Below, piece after piece: positions 6,566-13,683 of a stretch of 13,971 bases of DNA (positions within the stretch are counted from its first letter, which is position 1; each line of letters starts with the position of its first letter). The position numbers and the translations under genes were made by a program. The stretch is from Microcaldota archaeon. GTDB lineage: Archaea; Micrarchaeota; Micrarchaeia; Burarchaeales; JACQQB01. The notes below the pieces were generated by a model, which did not search any database, was not told the DNA's origin, and saw nothing but the letters and a program-made list of their open reading frames with translations. The DNA lies in the NCBI GenBank assembly GCA_016207225.1, contig JACQQB010000095.1, positions 1 to 13,971 of the forward strand, given 5' to 3'.

Positions 6566-7602
6566 CCAACGATCTTGAATTTCAGGATTGCGGCAATGCC
6601 TTTAAAGCTCATTAGCTGTTTGCCAGCGTTATTTTCAACACTGAATATGAGTACTTTAGATTTTTGTTTATCTGCTTTCTGGAGCAGATCATCCAGTTCC
6701 TTGTTCTGCCTTATTAAATCATCTGCTATGTAGAGTTCTTCGATTGCACCGTAGTTGACTGCTTCTTTAACTTGAGGTATTCCATAGGCAACCAAGCCAC
6801 GGTCTTTTGAGAGCTGTTCAAGGAATCTTTCAAGTGCATGCGCCTCCTGTTCTACCCGTATTTCGCCTATGAGTCTTTCAGCTATACCAGACTTGATAAG
6901 CTCGTGTATCCCGTTTACTTCTGCAGAATTGCACCTTTCAAAAACAAGTTTGGGCAATATGTCTGGATAGCGATCTTGGATGAATTTTTTCAGATTGTCT
7001 TTTGTGAACCCGGGCCCGGCGACTACTACCTTATACAGTTCTAGAGATTCTAGTTTTTTAGTTAGTTCTAAGTAATAAAGACGGACTTTATCTTCATAGG
7101 ACTTGTCTTTTTTAGAAGCGTGGCTGTATATTTCAAATTCCACATCTATGCCTTTAGGGGTAACTTTTGAGAAAATCGCCTTTTCATCATCCAGGACAAC
7201 TATACCGAGCTTGGGCTTTTTAGTCTCTTTCTCAGCTTCTTTTAATCTTTTTAATTGAAAATCCCGCCATTGTTTGATTACCACGAATGGCTTGTGGAGC
7301 TCGACATCTATAGTGTGGTAGCTGCCTATTTGGACATACTCTTCTGGCGAGCCTGATTTTATGATCCCAGTAATCCTTAGCTTGTTGGCATGCTTGGCGA
7401 ATTCTATCTTTTCAGCTATCAGGTCTAGGTTGACCTGCTTTTTTTCACCGCTTTCACCCTCATCTGTCTTGAATCTCCTGAAAGAGCTGGATTTAATCAG
7501 GTCATTGGGCTCGATTATTTTGTCCAGATGCCATAAATCTTCGTTATTTTCTGCTACTATTTTCATCTCGCCGGTCAGTGAATCATAGCGTATAATTCGC
7601 AT
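6562..7602 (-). CDS. pelA: Pelota (Dom34), mRNA surveillance and ribosome rescue factor
   Basis: Archaeal homologue of Dom34/Pelota, which enters the A site of stalled ribosomes with aEF1-alpha and, with ABCE1, splits them. The 346 residues show the three expected domains: an N-terminal Sm-like domain (about 1-130, with MRIIRYD and the GSYHTIDVE strand), a central eRF1-like domain (about 130-260, with VVVAGPGFTKDN) and a C-terminal L7Ae-like domain (about 265-346, with LVAYGIPQVKEAVNYGAIEELYIADDL). There is no GGQ motif, which distinguishes Pelota from release factor aRF1. The ATG at 7602 lies 32 nt after the stop of the upstream 130-residue gene, and a TATA-like TTTTATTAAAA (7623-7633) is 26 nt away. 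It could therefore be read from its own leaderless promoter as well as from the operon. Confidence 0.95.
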   Translation of the reverse strand: MRIIRYDSLTGEMKIVAENNEDLWHLDKIIEPNDLIKSSSFRRFKTDEGESGEKKQVNLDLIAEKIEFAKHANKLRITGIIKSGSPEEYVQIGSYHTIDVELHKPFVVIKQWRDFQLKRLKEAEKETKKPKLGIVVLDDEKAIFSKVTPKGIDVEFEIYSHASKKDKSYEDKVRLYYLELTKKLESLELYKVVVAGPGFTKDNLKKFIQDRYPDILPKLVFERCNSAEVNGIHELIKSGIAERLIGEIRVEQEAHALERFLEQLSKDRGLVAYGIPQVKEAVNYGAIEELYIADDLIRQNKELDDLLQKADKQKSKVLIFSVENNAGKQLMSFKGIAAILKFKIVG

Positions 7603-7622
7603 AAGTAGTAGATGAGTTTGTG

Positions 7623-7633
7623 TTTTAATAAAA
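7623..7633 (-). promoter_or_regulatory. Possible internal TATA box for pelA
   Basis: TTTTATTAAAA (minus strand) is centred about 26 nt before the pelA ATG, in the short gap after the upstream gene. It matches the local leaderless geometry but is less TATA-like than the others. Confidence 0.4.
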
Positions 7634-7634
7634 C

Positions 7635-8027
7635 TTAGCCTATTGGTTTCAACTCGAAAAGAAGAACCTTCATCCTGTCAAATCCACCAGGAACCGCAAC
7701 GCAATTGATAAGTTTGTTTTCTTCTAAACGAATGTCGAATACATTTTCATTATCTGAGAGTAGGATCCTACCGTTAAGGTCTTTCCCGTTCAATTCTGCT
7801 TTGCTGGTTTCCACCTTTACTTCCTTGGGCAGTTCAGAGACATCTTCCCTTTTAAGAAGTTCGTCTATTTGGTCAATGGTCATTATTGCCTCTCGTCTAA
7901 CCGCACTGGATTTGTCTAGCTTTGTTATTAATTGATTTAGGGAAGTCTTTATCTCATTCAAGCGTTTTTTTATTATTTTTTTAATCTGTGGCCCGTGCTT
8001 ATCCAATGTGTCTTCACTTTGTGTCAT
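7635..8027 (-). CDS. Unknown 130-residue protein upstream of pelA
   Basis: I do not recognise this protein. Residues about 12-60 look helical and charged (HGPQIKKIIKKRLNEIKTSL, then a second helix around QIDELLKRED), possibly a coiled coil. The C-terminal half (about 65-130) is beta-like, with alternating hydrophobic residues (ILLSDNENVFDIRLEENKL, then MKVLLFELKPIG). There is no signal peptide or membrane segment, so it is probably cytosolic. The ATG at 8027 comes 4 nt after the stop of a 45-residue small frame, and the pelA ATG is 32 nt beyond its own stop. The three probably form one transcript. The position suggests a link to translation or ribosome rescue, which is inference only. Confidence 0.7.
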   Translation of the reverse strand: MTQSEDTLDKHGPQIKKIIKKRLNEIKTSLNQLITKLDKSSAVRREAIMTIDQIDELLKREDVSELPKEVKVETSKAELNGKDLNGRILLSDNENVFDIRLEENKLINCVAVPGGFDRMKVLLFELKPIG

Positions 8028-8031
8028 ATTT

Positions 8032-8169
8032 TCATCTCATCCTGTTAGTTATTGTGTTGTGGACCAGTTGATGTGTCTTCATAAGTATATTGGCCTGTTG
8101 CATTAATCCTTGTACATTCTTCTCTAGTTCAGATTGATCTTGCTTTGGCTTTTGAGCAAATACGGACAC
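8032..8169 (-). CDS. 45-residue small protein, first gene of the pelA unit
   Basis: A short frame from GTG to TGA giving MSVFAQKPKQDQSELEKNVQ and then GLMQQANILMKTHQLVHNTI, ending TNRMR. It is charged and amphipathic, probably one long helix, with no membrane segment. Three things support it. An AGGTGG Shine-Dalgarno motif lies 4 nt before the GTG. A TTATAC element is centred about 27 nt upstream. The stop lies only 4 nt before the ATG of the 130-residue gene, which suggests translational coupling. In-frame codons upstream of the GTG contain no other ATG, GTG or TTG before a stop at 8206-8208. Function is unknown. Confidence 0.55.
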   Translation of the reverse strand: MSVFAQKPKQDQSELEKNVQGLMQQANILMKTHQLVHNTITNRMR

Positions 8170-8193
8170 GTTACCACCTATGATTATTATGCA

Positions 8194-8199
8194 GTATAA
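8194..8199 (-). promoter_or_regulatory. TATA-like element for the small gene/pelA unit
   Basis: TTATAC (minus strand, in GGTTATACTG) is centred about 27 nt before the GTG at 8169. It lies in the 99-nt divergent spacer opposite the promoter of the 96-residue gene. The predicted transcript start nearly coincides with the GTG, so the AGGTGG motif may or may not be in the message. Confidence 0.45.
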
Positions 8200-8240
8200 C
8201 CAATTTTAAGCTTTGGGTGTTGTTTTTAGCCCAGATTGAA

Positions 8241-8250
8241 TTTTAAATTT
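8241..8250 (+). promoter_or_regulatory. TATA box for the 96-residue gene
   Basis: TTTTAAATTT is centred about 24 nt before the ATG at 8269. Its position argues against the longer TTG (8236) and ATG (8251) starts, which lie upstream of the expected transcription start. Confidence 0.5.
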
Positions 8251-8268
8251 ATGTGTGGAAATCACATC

Positions 8269-8559
8269 ATGGAAAATAGCTTCGGTCAGGTTAAGGATAC
8301 TATTCCACTCTATAAGGACAGTATGAGTGGTGATTTGGGCGAAATAGTAGTTTACGAAAGTGGTTTGCTGATAAATATTGGGACTAAGTTGGCCATCCCG
8401 TTCAGTTATGTTGCAGACATAAGTGAGAGAAAGAAGCTGCCTTTGGGAAAGGTTTTGGCCACGATGGATGTATTCGATATGCTAGGAAATAGGAATTCTT
8501 ACGAGTTTGTTATAAATGAACTGAATTTACAGACATTAAGAAGAGTCTGTAAGAAATAG
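8269..8559 (+). CDS. Unknown 96-residue protein, beta-rich, possibly PH-like
   Basis: I do not recognise this protein. From the ATG at 8269 it runs 96 residues with no signal peptide or membrane segment. The pattern is short beta strands (LGEIVVYESGLLINIG, KLAIPFSYVADISER, VLATMDVFDM, SYEFVINE) followed by a C-terminal helix (LNLQTLRRVCKK). That order of seven or so strands and a closing helix resembles PH-like domains and the archaeal CheF-type fold, but I see no diagnostic motif. Longer in-frame starts exist (TTG 8236, ATG 8251). The shorter ATG is preferred because the TATA-like TTTTAAATTT lies about 24 nt before it. It converges with rps3ae, leaving only 3 nt between the two stop codons. 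Confidence 0.7.
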   Translation: MENSFGQVKDTIPLYKDSMSGDLGEIVVYESGLLINIGTKLAIPFSYVADISERKKLPLGKVLATMDVFDMLGNRNSYEFVINELNLQTLRRVCKK

Positions 8560-8562
8560 ACT

Positions 8563-9141
8563 TTAGGCTGGAGTATTTTTAACTTCCATTTTTCTTATTT
8601 CAACTCTTTTTATTGGTGCGAGTTTCTTGACTCTGCCGAAGATTCTTGTGGGGAATTTCTTGAAGATTATTTCCTGTGCTAGTTTGGTTAGGTCCATTTC
8701 TGCAGCTTTTGCTAGTATTTCTTCTTTAGCCTCGTTCCTTATCAGTGTTTTTATTTTATCGCTTACTTTCCTTGCGGTGAAAACTACAGCTTTGACTCTT
8801 ACAGCATTGTTGTCTTTAGTTTTAACATCGACTATTACGTTTATTATATCTCTGCGTCTTCTTATTAGAGTTTGCAGATAGCTGCTGGATAATTCATGGC
8901 CAATTAATTGAGTGTAGGCGCTTTTGCCTTTTATTTCTTTAACCCTGAATTCCAAGCTTGTGTAAGCTTGTGTGATATCATTGGTGAGTTCGGATAGGCT
9001 GACTTGTATTCTTCTGTTTAGGACATTGCTTTCATCGCCGCTGACTATCTGGGCTATTTCTCGATTGTCGAACATTTCCGGTGCGTGCACTGTATACCAG
9101 GATTTTAGTTTCCAAGTGTCTGTTGTTTTCGGTTTTGCCAT
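8563..9141 (-). CDS. rps3ae: 30S ribosomal protein eS1 (S3Ae)
   Basis: Archaeal/eukaryotic-specific small-subunit protein located near the mRNA exit. The 192 residues match the archaeal family. The characteristic N-terminal stretch is present (KLKSWYTVHAPEMFDNREIA, residues 11-30), followed by a beta-rich core (IQVSLSELTNDITQAYTSLE, IGHELSSSYLQTLIRRRRD, VVFTARKVSDKIK) and the conserved C-terminal basic helix and strand (IIFKKFPTRIFGRVKKLAPIKRVEIRKMEV). It is the last gene of a long minus-strand run. The rps15 stop overlaps its Shine-Dalgarno motif: TAGGT lies 6 nt before the ATG, and the gap is 8 nt. No bacterial counterpart has this sequence, so it is a good archaeal marker. Confidence 0.96.
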   Translation of the reverse strand: MAKPKTTDTWKLKSWYTVHAPEMFDNREIAQIVSGDESNVLNRRIQVSLSELTNDITQAYTSLEFRVKEIKGKSAYTQLIGHELSSSYLQTLIRRRRDIINVIVDVKTKDNNAVRVKAVVFTARKVSDKIKTLIRNEAKEEILAKAAEMDLTKLAQEIIFKKFPTRIFGRVKKLAPIKRVEIRKMEVKNTPA

Positions 9142-9149
9142 AGAATTAC

Positions 9150-9605
9150 CTATTTAACTAGCAGTGCTGCCTTTTCTGGGTCATATTTCCAGTCTTTTGG
9201 CAGTTTGCCTGTTCCTGAGTAGTAGAGTACCAAGCGTTTAATCTTGCATTCAATGTGGAGTAGTTTAACCGTATTGTGTGTATCTTTCTTGTTTACTTTC
9301 AAATGCTTTCTGACCTTATTGGCTTTTTTGATTAGGTTTAGCAGGTCTTCCGGATAGTCTATCTTAATTCCGTTGGTTTTAAGTAGAGTTACGATGGATT
9401 TGCCAGTTATTACCTTTGCATCAGGTACACCGTACTTATCCCTTAAGTATAGGCCTATTACTGAAGGTTGTGTCCCTTCTTTTCCCATTTTTGTAACTAG
9501 GTCTTCAACCTCTTGGGCAGAGTATTCTACCCAGTCTGGAACAGTTTTAATAGCAGGTTTCTTAGAACCACTTTTACCTCTTTTCCTTGAATGCATACGT
9601 GCCAA
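9150..9605 (-). CDS. rps15: 30S ribosomal protein uS15 (archaeal S15)
   Basis: Primary-binding small-subunit protein on helices of 16S rRNA. At 151 residues it has the archaeal form: an N-terminal extension (MARMHSRKRGKSGSKKP) plus the S15 core, including HNTVKLLHIECKIKRLVLYY and GKLPKDWKYDPEKAALLVK at the end. The start is a TTG at 9605, immediately after the ham1 stop (TGATTG). It is favoured because MARMH is the usual archaeal N-terminus and GGTGAT (9609-9614) precedes it. An ATG nine nucleotides later would remove the first three residues. It is followed by rps3ae, a common archaeal neighbour. Confidence 0.96.
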   Translation of the reverse strand: MARMHSRKRGKSGSKKPAIKTVPDWVEYSAQEVEDLVTKMGKEGTQPSVIGLYLRDKYGVPDAKVITGKSIVTLLKTNGIKIDYPEDLLNLIKKANKVRKHLKVNKKDTHNTVKLLHIECKIKRLVLYYSGTGKLPKDWKYDPEKAALLVK

Positions 9606-10151
9606 TCAATCACCGTTTAAATATGATGCGAATTTTTCGAGTGCTTTTACTCTATGAGAAAGCTTGTTTTTTAGCTTAAAATCCTGACCAAATGTCTTTG
9701 TATAGCCCGTAGGTATGAAAATAGGGTCATAGCCGAAGCCTTTGATACCCATTAATCTAACAGCTATAGTACCTATACAATTGGCCTTAAAGGTTTTTAT
9801 ACCTTTTTCATTGCAATAGGCAATGACTGATATGAATTCGGCTTCTCTGTTTTTAATACTTTTCATTAGTTTGAGAATGCCGTCGAGGCCTATTTTTTTA
9901 AGGGTCCATGAGGAAAAAGTGCCTGGGAATGACTGGAGAGCCTTGATACATAGGCCAGAATCCTCAACGAAGAGGGGCTTTTTTATTCTTTTGTATGCAT
10001 ATTCTGCGGCGTTTGCAGCTATTTCTTCAAAGCTATCACTTCTGATTTCAGGGCATTCTAGGTAGATGTGGTCGATTGGGATTGAGTGTTTTTTAAGAAA
10101 TAGAGCGGATTCTTGAAATTTGTGTTTGTTTGTTGTTACAAAGTGAAGCAT
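9606..10151 (-). CDS. ham1: XTP/dITP pyrophosphatase (Ham1/RdgB family)
   Basis: House-cleaning enzyme that hydrolyses XTP, ITP and dITP to monophosphates, keeping deaminated purines out of RNA and DNA. The 181 residues are normal for archaeal members. Visible motifs are FVTTNKHKFQE (4-14), EIRSDSFEEIA (35-45), LFVEDSGLCI (60-69) with the catalytic acidic pair, FPGTFSSW (75-82), GFGYDPIF and SHRVKALEKF near the C-terminus. The loop after FPG carries TFSSW where many archaeal homologues have (V/P)YSS(Y/F), a mild variant. The start is 11 nt after the valS stop, with no strong Shine-Dalgarno motif. The stop abuts the rps15 TTG. Confidence 0.94.
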   Translation of the reverse strand: MLHFVTTNKHKFQESALFLKKHSIPIDHIYLECPEIRSDSFEEIAANAAEYAYKRIKKPLFVEDSGLCIKALQSFPGTFSSWTLKKIGLDGILKLMKSIKNREAEFISVIAYCNEKGIKTFKANCIGTIAVRLMGIKGFGYDPIFIPTGYTKTFGQDFKLKNKLSHRVKALEKFASYLNGD

Positions 10152-10162
10152 TTAGACAACTC

Positions 10163-12547
10163 TTAGGATATGTTTAGTGAAAATTCACCTTCCTTTGCTT
10201 GTATATTTTTGATTTTTCCTGCTGCATTGATTTCCTCTTCTATTTCTTTTAAAGAGGCTAGCTGATCTTTAGGTAAGGTTATTTCTGCTTTTTCTATTTC
10301 TGAGTTTAAAGCCATCTGGTGGTCTGCCTTGTATTTTCTAATTTCGCTTATAAGCTTGTTTAGCAATGATCCTGTTGCCTCTGCTTTTTCATTTATTAAG
10401 TCGTTATTTGCCAAGGGCCATGGAGATGAGTGTATTGATTGAATTTTAGCTTGTGGCAGGAAAATGCCCTGATATATTTCTTCTGTTATATGCGGTGCTA
10501 CTGGAGCCAGGAGTTTGAGTATGGCAAAGAGAACCTCATGCAGAGTGTATTGTGCTGCAGCCTTGCTTTCTTCCCCGTAAGTTTGGCTTTGGTAAATCCT
10601 GTGCTTAACGTATTCTAAGTAATAGTCACAGAATTCATGCCAGAAGAATTCATGCAGAGAAGTTATGTGGGCATGGAAATCAAAGTTCTCAAAGCTTTCG
10701 GTGCATAAGGATGTAAGTTTGTTTAGTCTGCTTAAAATCCATTTGTCTATCGGCCTTAAGTTGGGGATTTTCTCTTTGTGTTCGTAGTCCTTGATTGAGG
10801 ACTCTATGAATTTTGAAGCGTTCCATAATTTATTTTGAAAGCTTTGTGCGAAGGCTATGTCCTTGTAGCTGAATGGCCTGTCCTTGGCCAGTGCACCGCT
10901 CAATGCTACCCAGCCTCGAACTGCATCCGCAGAATATTTGGTCAGTAGATCATCAGGTGGGATTATGTTTCCCAAGCTCTTGCTCATTTTCTTGCCATCC
11001 GGGGCTAGAACATTCCCATTAAGCAAAAGTTCCCTGAAAGGTGCTTTTCCAGTAAGCATCAGGCACCTGTAGATAGTGTAGAATGCCCAAGTACGGATAA
11101 TTTCCGTTCCCTGAGGTCTTAATGAGGAAGGATAGACTTTAGAGAATAGCTTTTGATTTTCAGGCCATTGGGCAATTGTTAGTGGGGTTATTGAGCTATC
11201 GACCCAGCAATCGCAAGTGCTGGTTTCTGGAATTAGCTTTTCATTGCATTTTGAGCAGGTTCTTTCTTTATCTGCAGGAGGATTGACAGGAAGTTCTTCA
11301 AAACTTGGAGTTGCTATGGAATTGCAGTTTTTACAATACCAGAATGGTAAAGGAGTGCCATAAATCCTTTGCCTTGAAATGCACCAGTCCCACTCAATGA
11401 AGTTAGTCCAGTCGATTAGGTATTGTATTGTGTATTCAGGAACCCAACGCATGGATTTTGCTGCTTTGATTATGTCTTCCTCCATCCCTTTCAGTTTGGC
11501 AAACCATTGCATTGAGAGGATGTACTCAACTGGCCTGGAGCAGCGGTCATGAATCTTGATGACTTGCTTTAGTTTTTCCTGTTTGAGTAACAGGTTTTTA
11601 TTCTGAAGCTCTTCAAGGATTTTCTTTCTAGCTTCTTCAGATTTTAAGCCATTGAGGAAGTCTGCATTGCATAGTCTGCCTCTCTCGTCCATTGCCCTTA
11701 TAACGTTTAGGCTGTGCCTGTAGACCCAGACTACATCGGTTTTGTCACCAAAGGTGCAGACCATAACTGCCCCTGTTCCAAAATTAGGGTCTACATCCTT
11801 GTCAAGAATCAAAGGAACTTTTTTCTCAAAGATTGGAGTAGTAACCTCTTTGCCGGCTTTGCCCTTGTATCTTTCATCATCCGGATGAACTAGGATTGCT
11901 ACACATGCATGGATTAATTCTGGCCTGGTGGTAGCTATGAGTAAATCTTCATCTCCAAGCTTGAATTTTATATAGTTAAGGATTGTTTCTCTTTCTAGCT
12001 CATCAGTTTCTGCCTTTGCTATTGCGGATGCACAGTTGGTGCACCAGAAAACAGGGTGCTCAGTCCTGTAGATAAGCTTTTGTTCGAACATTTTTAGCAG
12101 GGAGTGCTGGACTTTTTTGTGATATGCTGGAGCCATTGTCTTGTACTCGTATTTCCAGTCTGGTGAAAAACCAAGGGATTTCATTTGGGAACGCATTCTG
12201 TCAATGTATTTTTCAGTCCATTCAACACAGTGTTTCCTGAATTCTTCCCGTGGCATGTTCCTGCCAAACTTAGATTCAACCTTGACTTCTGTTGGAAAGC
12301 CCTGGCAATCCCACCCCTGGGGGTAAAAGACGTTGAAACCCTTCATTCTTTTGTAACGTGCTACAAAATCGAAGTAGGAATAGCTTAGAACATGGCCCAT
12401 GTGTAAATCTCCGGAAGTGAATGGAGGAGGAGAGTCTATGGAATAGACTGGTTTGGAGCTGTCTTCATCGAATTTATAGACGCCTAACTCTTCCCATTTT
12501 TGCTGCCATTTTACCTCTATTGAGTTTTTCTCGTATTTGTCCAACAT
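10163..12547 (-). CDS. valS: Valyl-tRNA synthetase, archaeal type
   Basis: Class I synthetase charging tRNA-Val and removing mischarged threonine. The 794 residues are near the short end for archaeal ValRS. The HIGH motif is HMGH in PPPFTSGDLHMGH (40-52), and KMSKS is at 520-524. The editing domain has TTRPELIHACVAILVHP and the archaeal GTGAVMVCTFGDKTDV. The catalytic region includes DWCISRQRIYGTPLPFW, two zinc-type Cys clusters (CKNC, CSKC) and the ValRS-specific CDCWVDSSITPL. The anticodon-binding domain follows, and the C-terminus ends in a short charged helical segment. GGTG lies 5 nt before the ATG. It sits 34 nt after a membrane-protein gene and 11 nt before ham1. Confidence 0.97.
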   Translation of the reverse strand: MLDKYEKNSIEVKWQQKWEELGVYKFDEDSSKPVYSIDSPPPFTSGDLHMGHVLSYSYFDFVARYKRMKGFNVFYPQGWDCQGFPTEVKVESKFGRNMPREEFRKHCVEWTEKYIDRMRSQMKSLGFSPDWKYEYKTMAPAYHKKVQHSLLKMFEQKLIYRTEHPVFWCTNCASAIAKAETDELERETILNYIKFKLGDEDLLIATTRPELIHACVAILVHPDDERYKGKAGKEVTTPIFEKKVPLILDKDVDPNFGTGAVMVCTFGDKTDVVWVYRHSLNVIRAMDERGRLCNADFLNGLKSEEARKKILEELQNKNLLLKQEKLKQVIKIHDRCSRPVEYILSMQWFAKLKGMEEDIIKAAKSMRWVPEYTIQYLIDWTNFIEWDWCISRQRIYGTPLPFWYCKNCNSIATPSFEELPVNPPADKERTCSKCNEKLIPETSTCDCWVDSSITPLTIAQWPENQKLFSKVYPSSLRPQGTEIIRTWAFYTIYRCLMLTGKAPFRELLLNGNVLAPDGKKMSKSLGNIIPPDDLLTKYSADAVRGWVALSGALAKDRPFSYKDIAFAQSFQNKLWNASKFIESSIKDYEHKEKIPNLRPIDKWILSRLNKLTSLCTESFENFDFHAHITSLHEFFWHEFCDYYLEYVKHRIYQSQTYGEESKAAAQYTLHEVLFAILKLLAPVAPHITEEIYQGIFLPQAKIQSIHSSPWPLANNDLINEKAEATGSLLNKLISEIRKYKADHQMALNSEIEKAEITLPKDQLASLKEIEEEINAAGKIKNIQAKEGEFSLNIS

Positions 12548-12581
12548 AAGAACACCAAAGAATAATTTGAGTGCTTAAAAA

Positions 12582-12974
12582 TCACCAATGTAGCTTGACT
12601 TCTAGTATAAAGACTAGTAATAAATTTAGTAATAGAAGTAATAATAAATTTCCTTCAGCCCCCAGAAGAAAATTGGAGAGGATATTGGACCCGTATATGA
12701 CAAATTCTGAAGAGATTAGAGAAAAGAAGAGCAAGGCGATCGTTATTTCGAGCTTTTGAGTCAGAATGATGTAACTTAGTATCAATAATAGAATAAAACC
12801 TGGGATAAGAAGCAGGTCAAGCTTTGAACCGTAGAATGCAAAGAGTAAAAAGAAAGCGCATGCAAGCAAAACTGATGTGAGCATTCTTATTTTGATGTGT
12901 TTAGAGTGCATAATTCCCTCTGCGTCTATATGGACGTATTTGAAAATGTCAAGGCTTATTTTTTTCGGCAGCAT
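12582..12974 (-). CDS. Small leucine-rich membrane protein, unknown function
   Basis: A 130-residue protein from the ATG at 12974. A TTG two codons upstream overlaps the pyrH stop, and the ATG is preferred because GTGAT (12980-12984) is 5 nt before it. The first 30 residues are soluble and basic (MLPKKISLDI, then HSKHIKIRML). About four hydrophobic segments follow, near 32-50, 53-72, 75-97 and 104-125, the last nearly pure leucine. No catalytic motif or family is recognised. It lies between pyrH and valS on the same strand with gaps of 2 and 34 nt, so it is cotranscribed with translation and nucleotide genes. A similarly small membrane protein precedes ileS at the other end of the window. Confidence 0.7.
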   Translation of the reverse strand: MLPKKISLDIFKYVHIDAEGIMHSKHIKIRMLTSVLLACAFFLLFAFYGSKLDLLLIPGFILLLILSYIILTQKLEITIALLFFSLISSEFVIYGSNILSNFLLGAEGNLLLLLLLNLLLVFILEVKLHW

Positions 12975-12976
12975 AT

Positions 12977-13663
12977 TCAATCACAGACTATAGTGCCGTT
13001 ATGTTTTTTTCCGTTTATTGCATTTTCCACATCAGTAAGATTTTTTCCGTTTACAAAGTGAGTTTCTATTTTGGAGCGGGCTATTATCTTGCAGCCTAAT
13101 AAGTCAAAAATAAAGTGCGTGCCTGCCTTTCTTTGGTCATTGGAAGTTGCGAGTTCAACAAGTTCAGAGAAGCTGAGCCTTGGGAATTTTTTGGCATTCT
13201 TGTTTTTTCTTGGGTCTGAATCGTAGATTGCATCGACATTGCTAAGGTTGATTACACGATCTGCGTTTATTTTTTCAGCGAGCAATGATGCATCCGCATC
13301 AGTGGTTATACCTGGAATAGTGCCGCCCATCACTACTATTTTGCCTGTAAGCAGTGCATGAGCTGCATCTTCAAATGTATCTGGTACTTTTGGATAGGCA
13401 GAATCTTTTAAGCATGCTATTAGCAAGTAAGAATTTTGCTTTGTGGATGAGATTCCTGCCTCATCTGCAATAAACTCATTATTGGAAAGGCTCCTTATTG
13501 CGTTTGCGTAGGTTCTGGCGCTTGAGCCTCCGCCAGTTACTATTGCGATTGTGTGTAATTTTTTTAATTTCTCAAGCAAGCTGCATGTTTGCCTTATGTA
13601 GGGCAGATCAGGTTTGCCAGGGTTAAGTAGGCTGCCGCCAATTGAAAGGACAATTTTTGACAT
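12977..13663 (-). CDS. pyrH: UMP kinase, archaeal PyrH type
   Basis: Amino-acid-kinase-fold enzyme converting UMP and ATP to UDP, the committed step towards UTP and CTP. The 228 residues match archaeal PyrH. Motifs: SIGGSLLNPG (7-16), VTGGGSSART (42-51), then GGTIPGITTDADASLLAEKI in the central region, and LSNVDAIYDSDPRKNKNAK for the nucleotide site. The C-terminal strand ends in NGTIVCD. The archaeal enzymes studied are not GTP-activated like bacterial PyrH, so UTP feedback is likely (family knowledge). It is the first gene of the six-gene minus-strand run. A TATA-like TTTTTTAAA is about 24 nt upstream, and a palindromic site is 46-59 nt upstream. The stop lies 2 nt before the next ATG. Confidence 0.95.
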   Translation of the reverse strand: MSKIVLSIGGSLLNPGKPDLPYIRQTCSLLEKLKKLHTIAIVTGGGSSARTYANAIRSLSNNEFIADEAGISSTKQNSYLLIACLKDSAYPKVPDTFEDAAHALLTGKIVVMGGTIPGITTDADASLLAEKINADRVINLSNVDAIYDSDPRKNKNAKKFPRLSFSELVELATSNDQRKAGTHFIFDLLGCKIIARSKIETHFVNGKNLTDVENAINGKKHNGTIVCD

Positions 13664-13683
13664 AAATGTATTTTGATACGGTG

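Noticed and set aside
8236..8268. Longer N-terminus for the 96-residue gene from TTG 8236 or ATG 8251
   Set aside because: The TATA-like element at 8241-8250 would lie inside that extension. The ATG at 8269 has the spacing seen for other first genes.
8954..8973. Tandem 10-bp repeat (AAGCTTGTGT twice) inside rps3ae
   Set aside because: It lies within conserved coding sequence, is only two copies and is not a multiple of three. Most likely a chance repetition.
12571..12759. A 62-codon plus-strand frame opposite the 12582-12974 membrane protein
   Set aside because: It is antisense to a better-supported gene. Its charged, serine/asparagine-rich product is the expected complement of a leucine-rich membrane gene.
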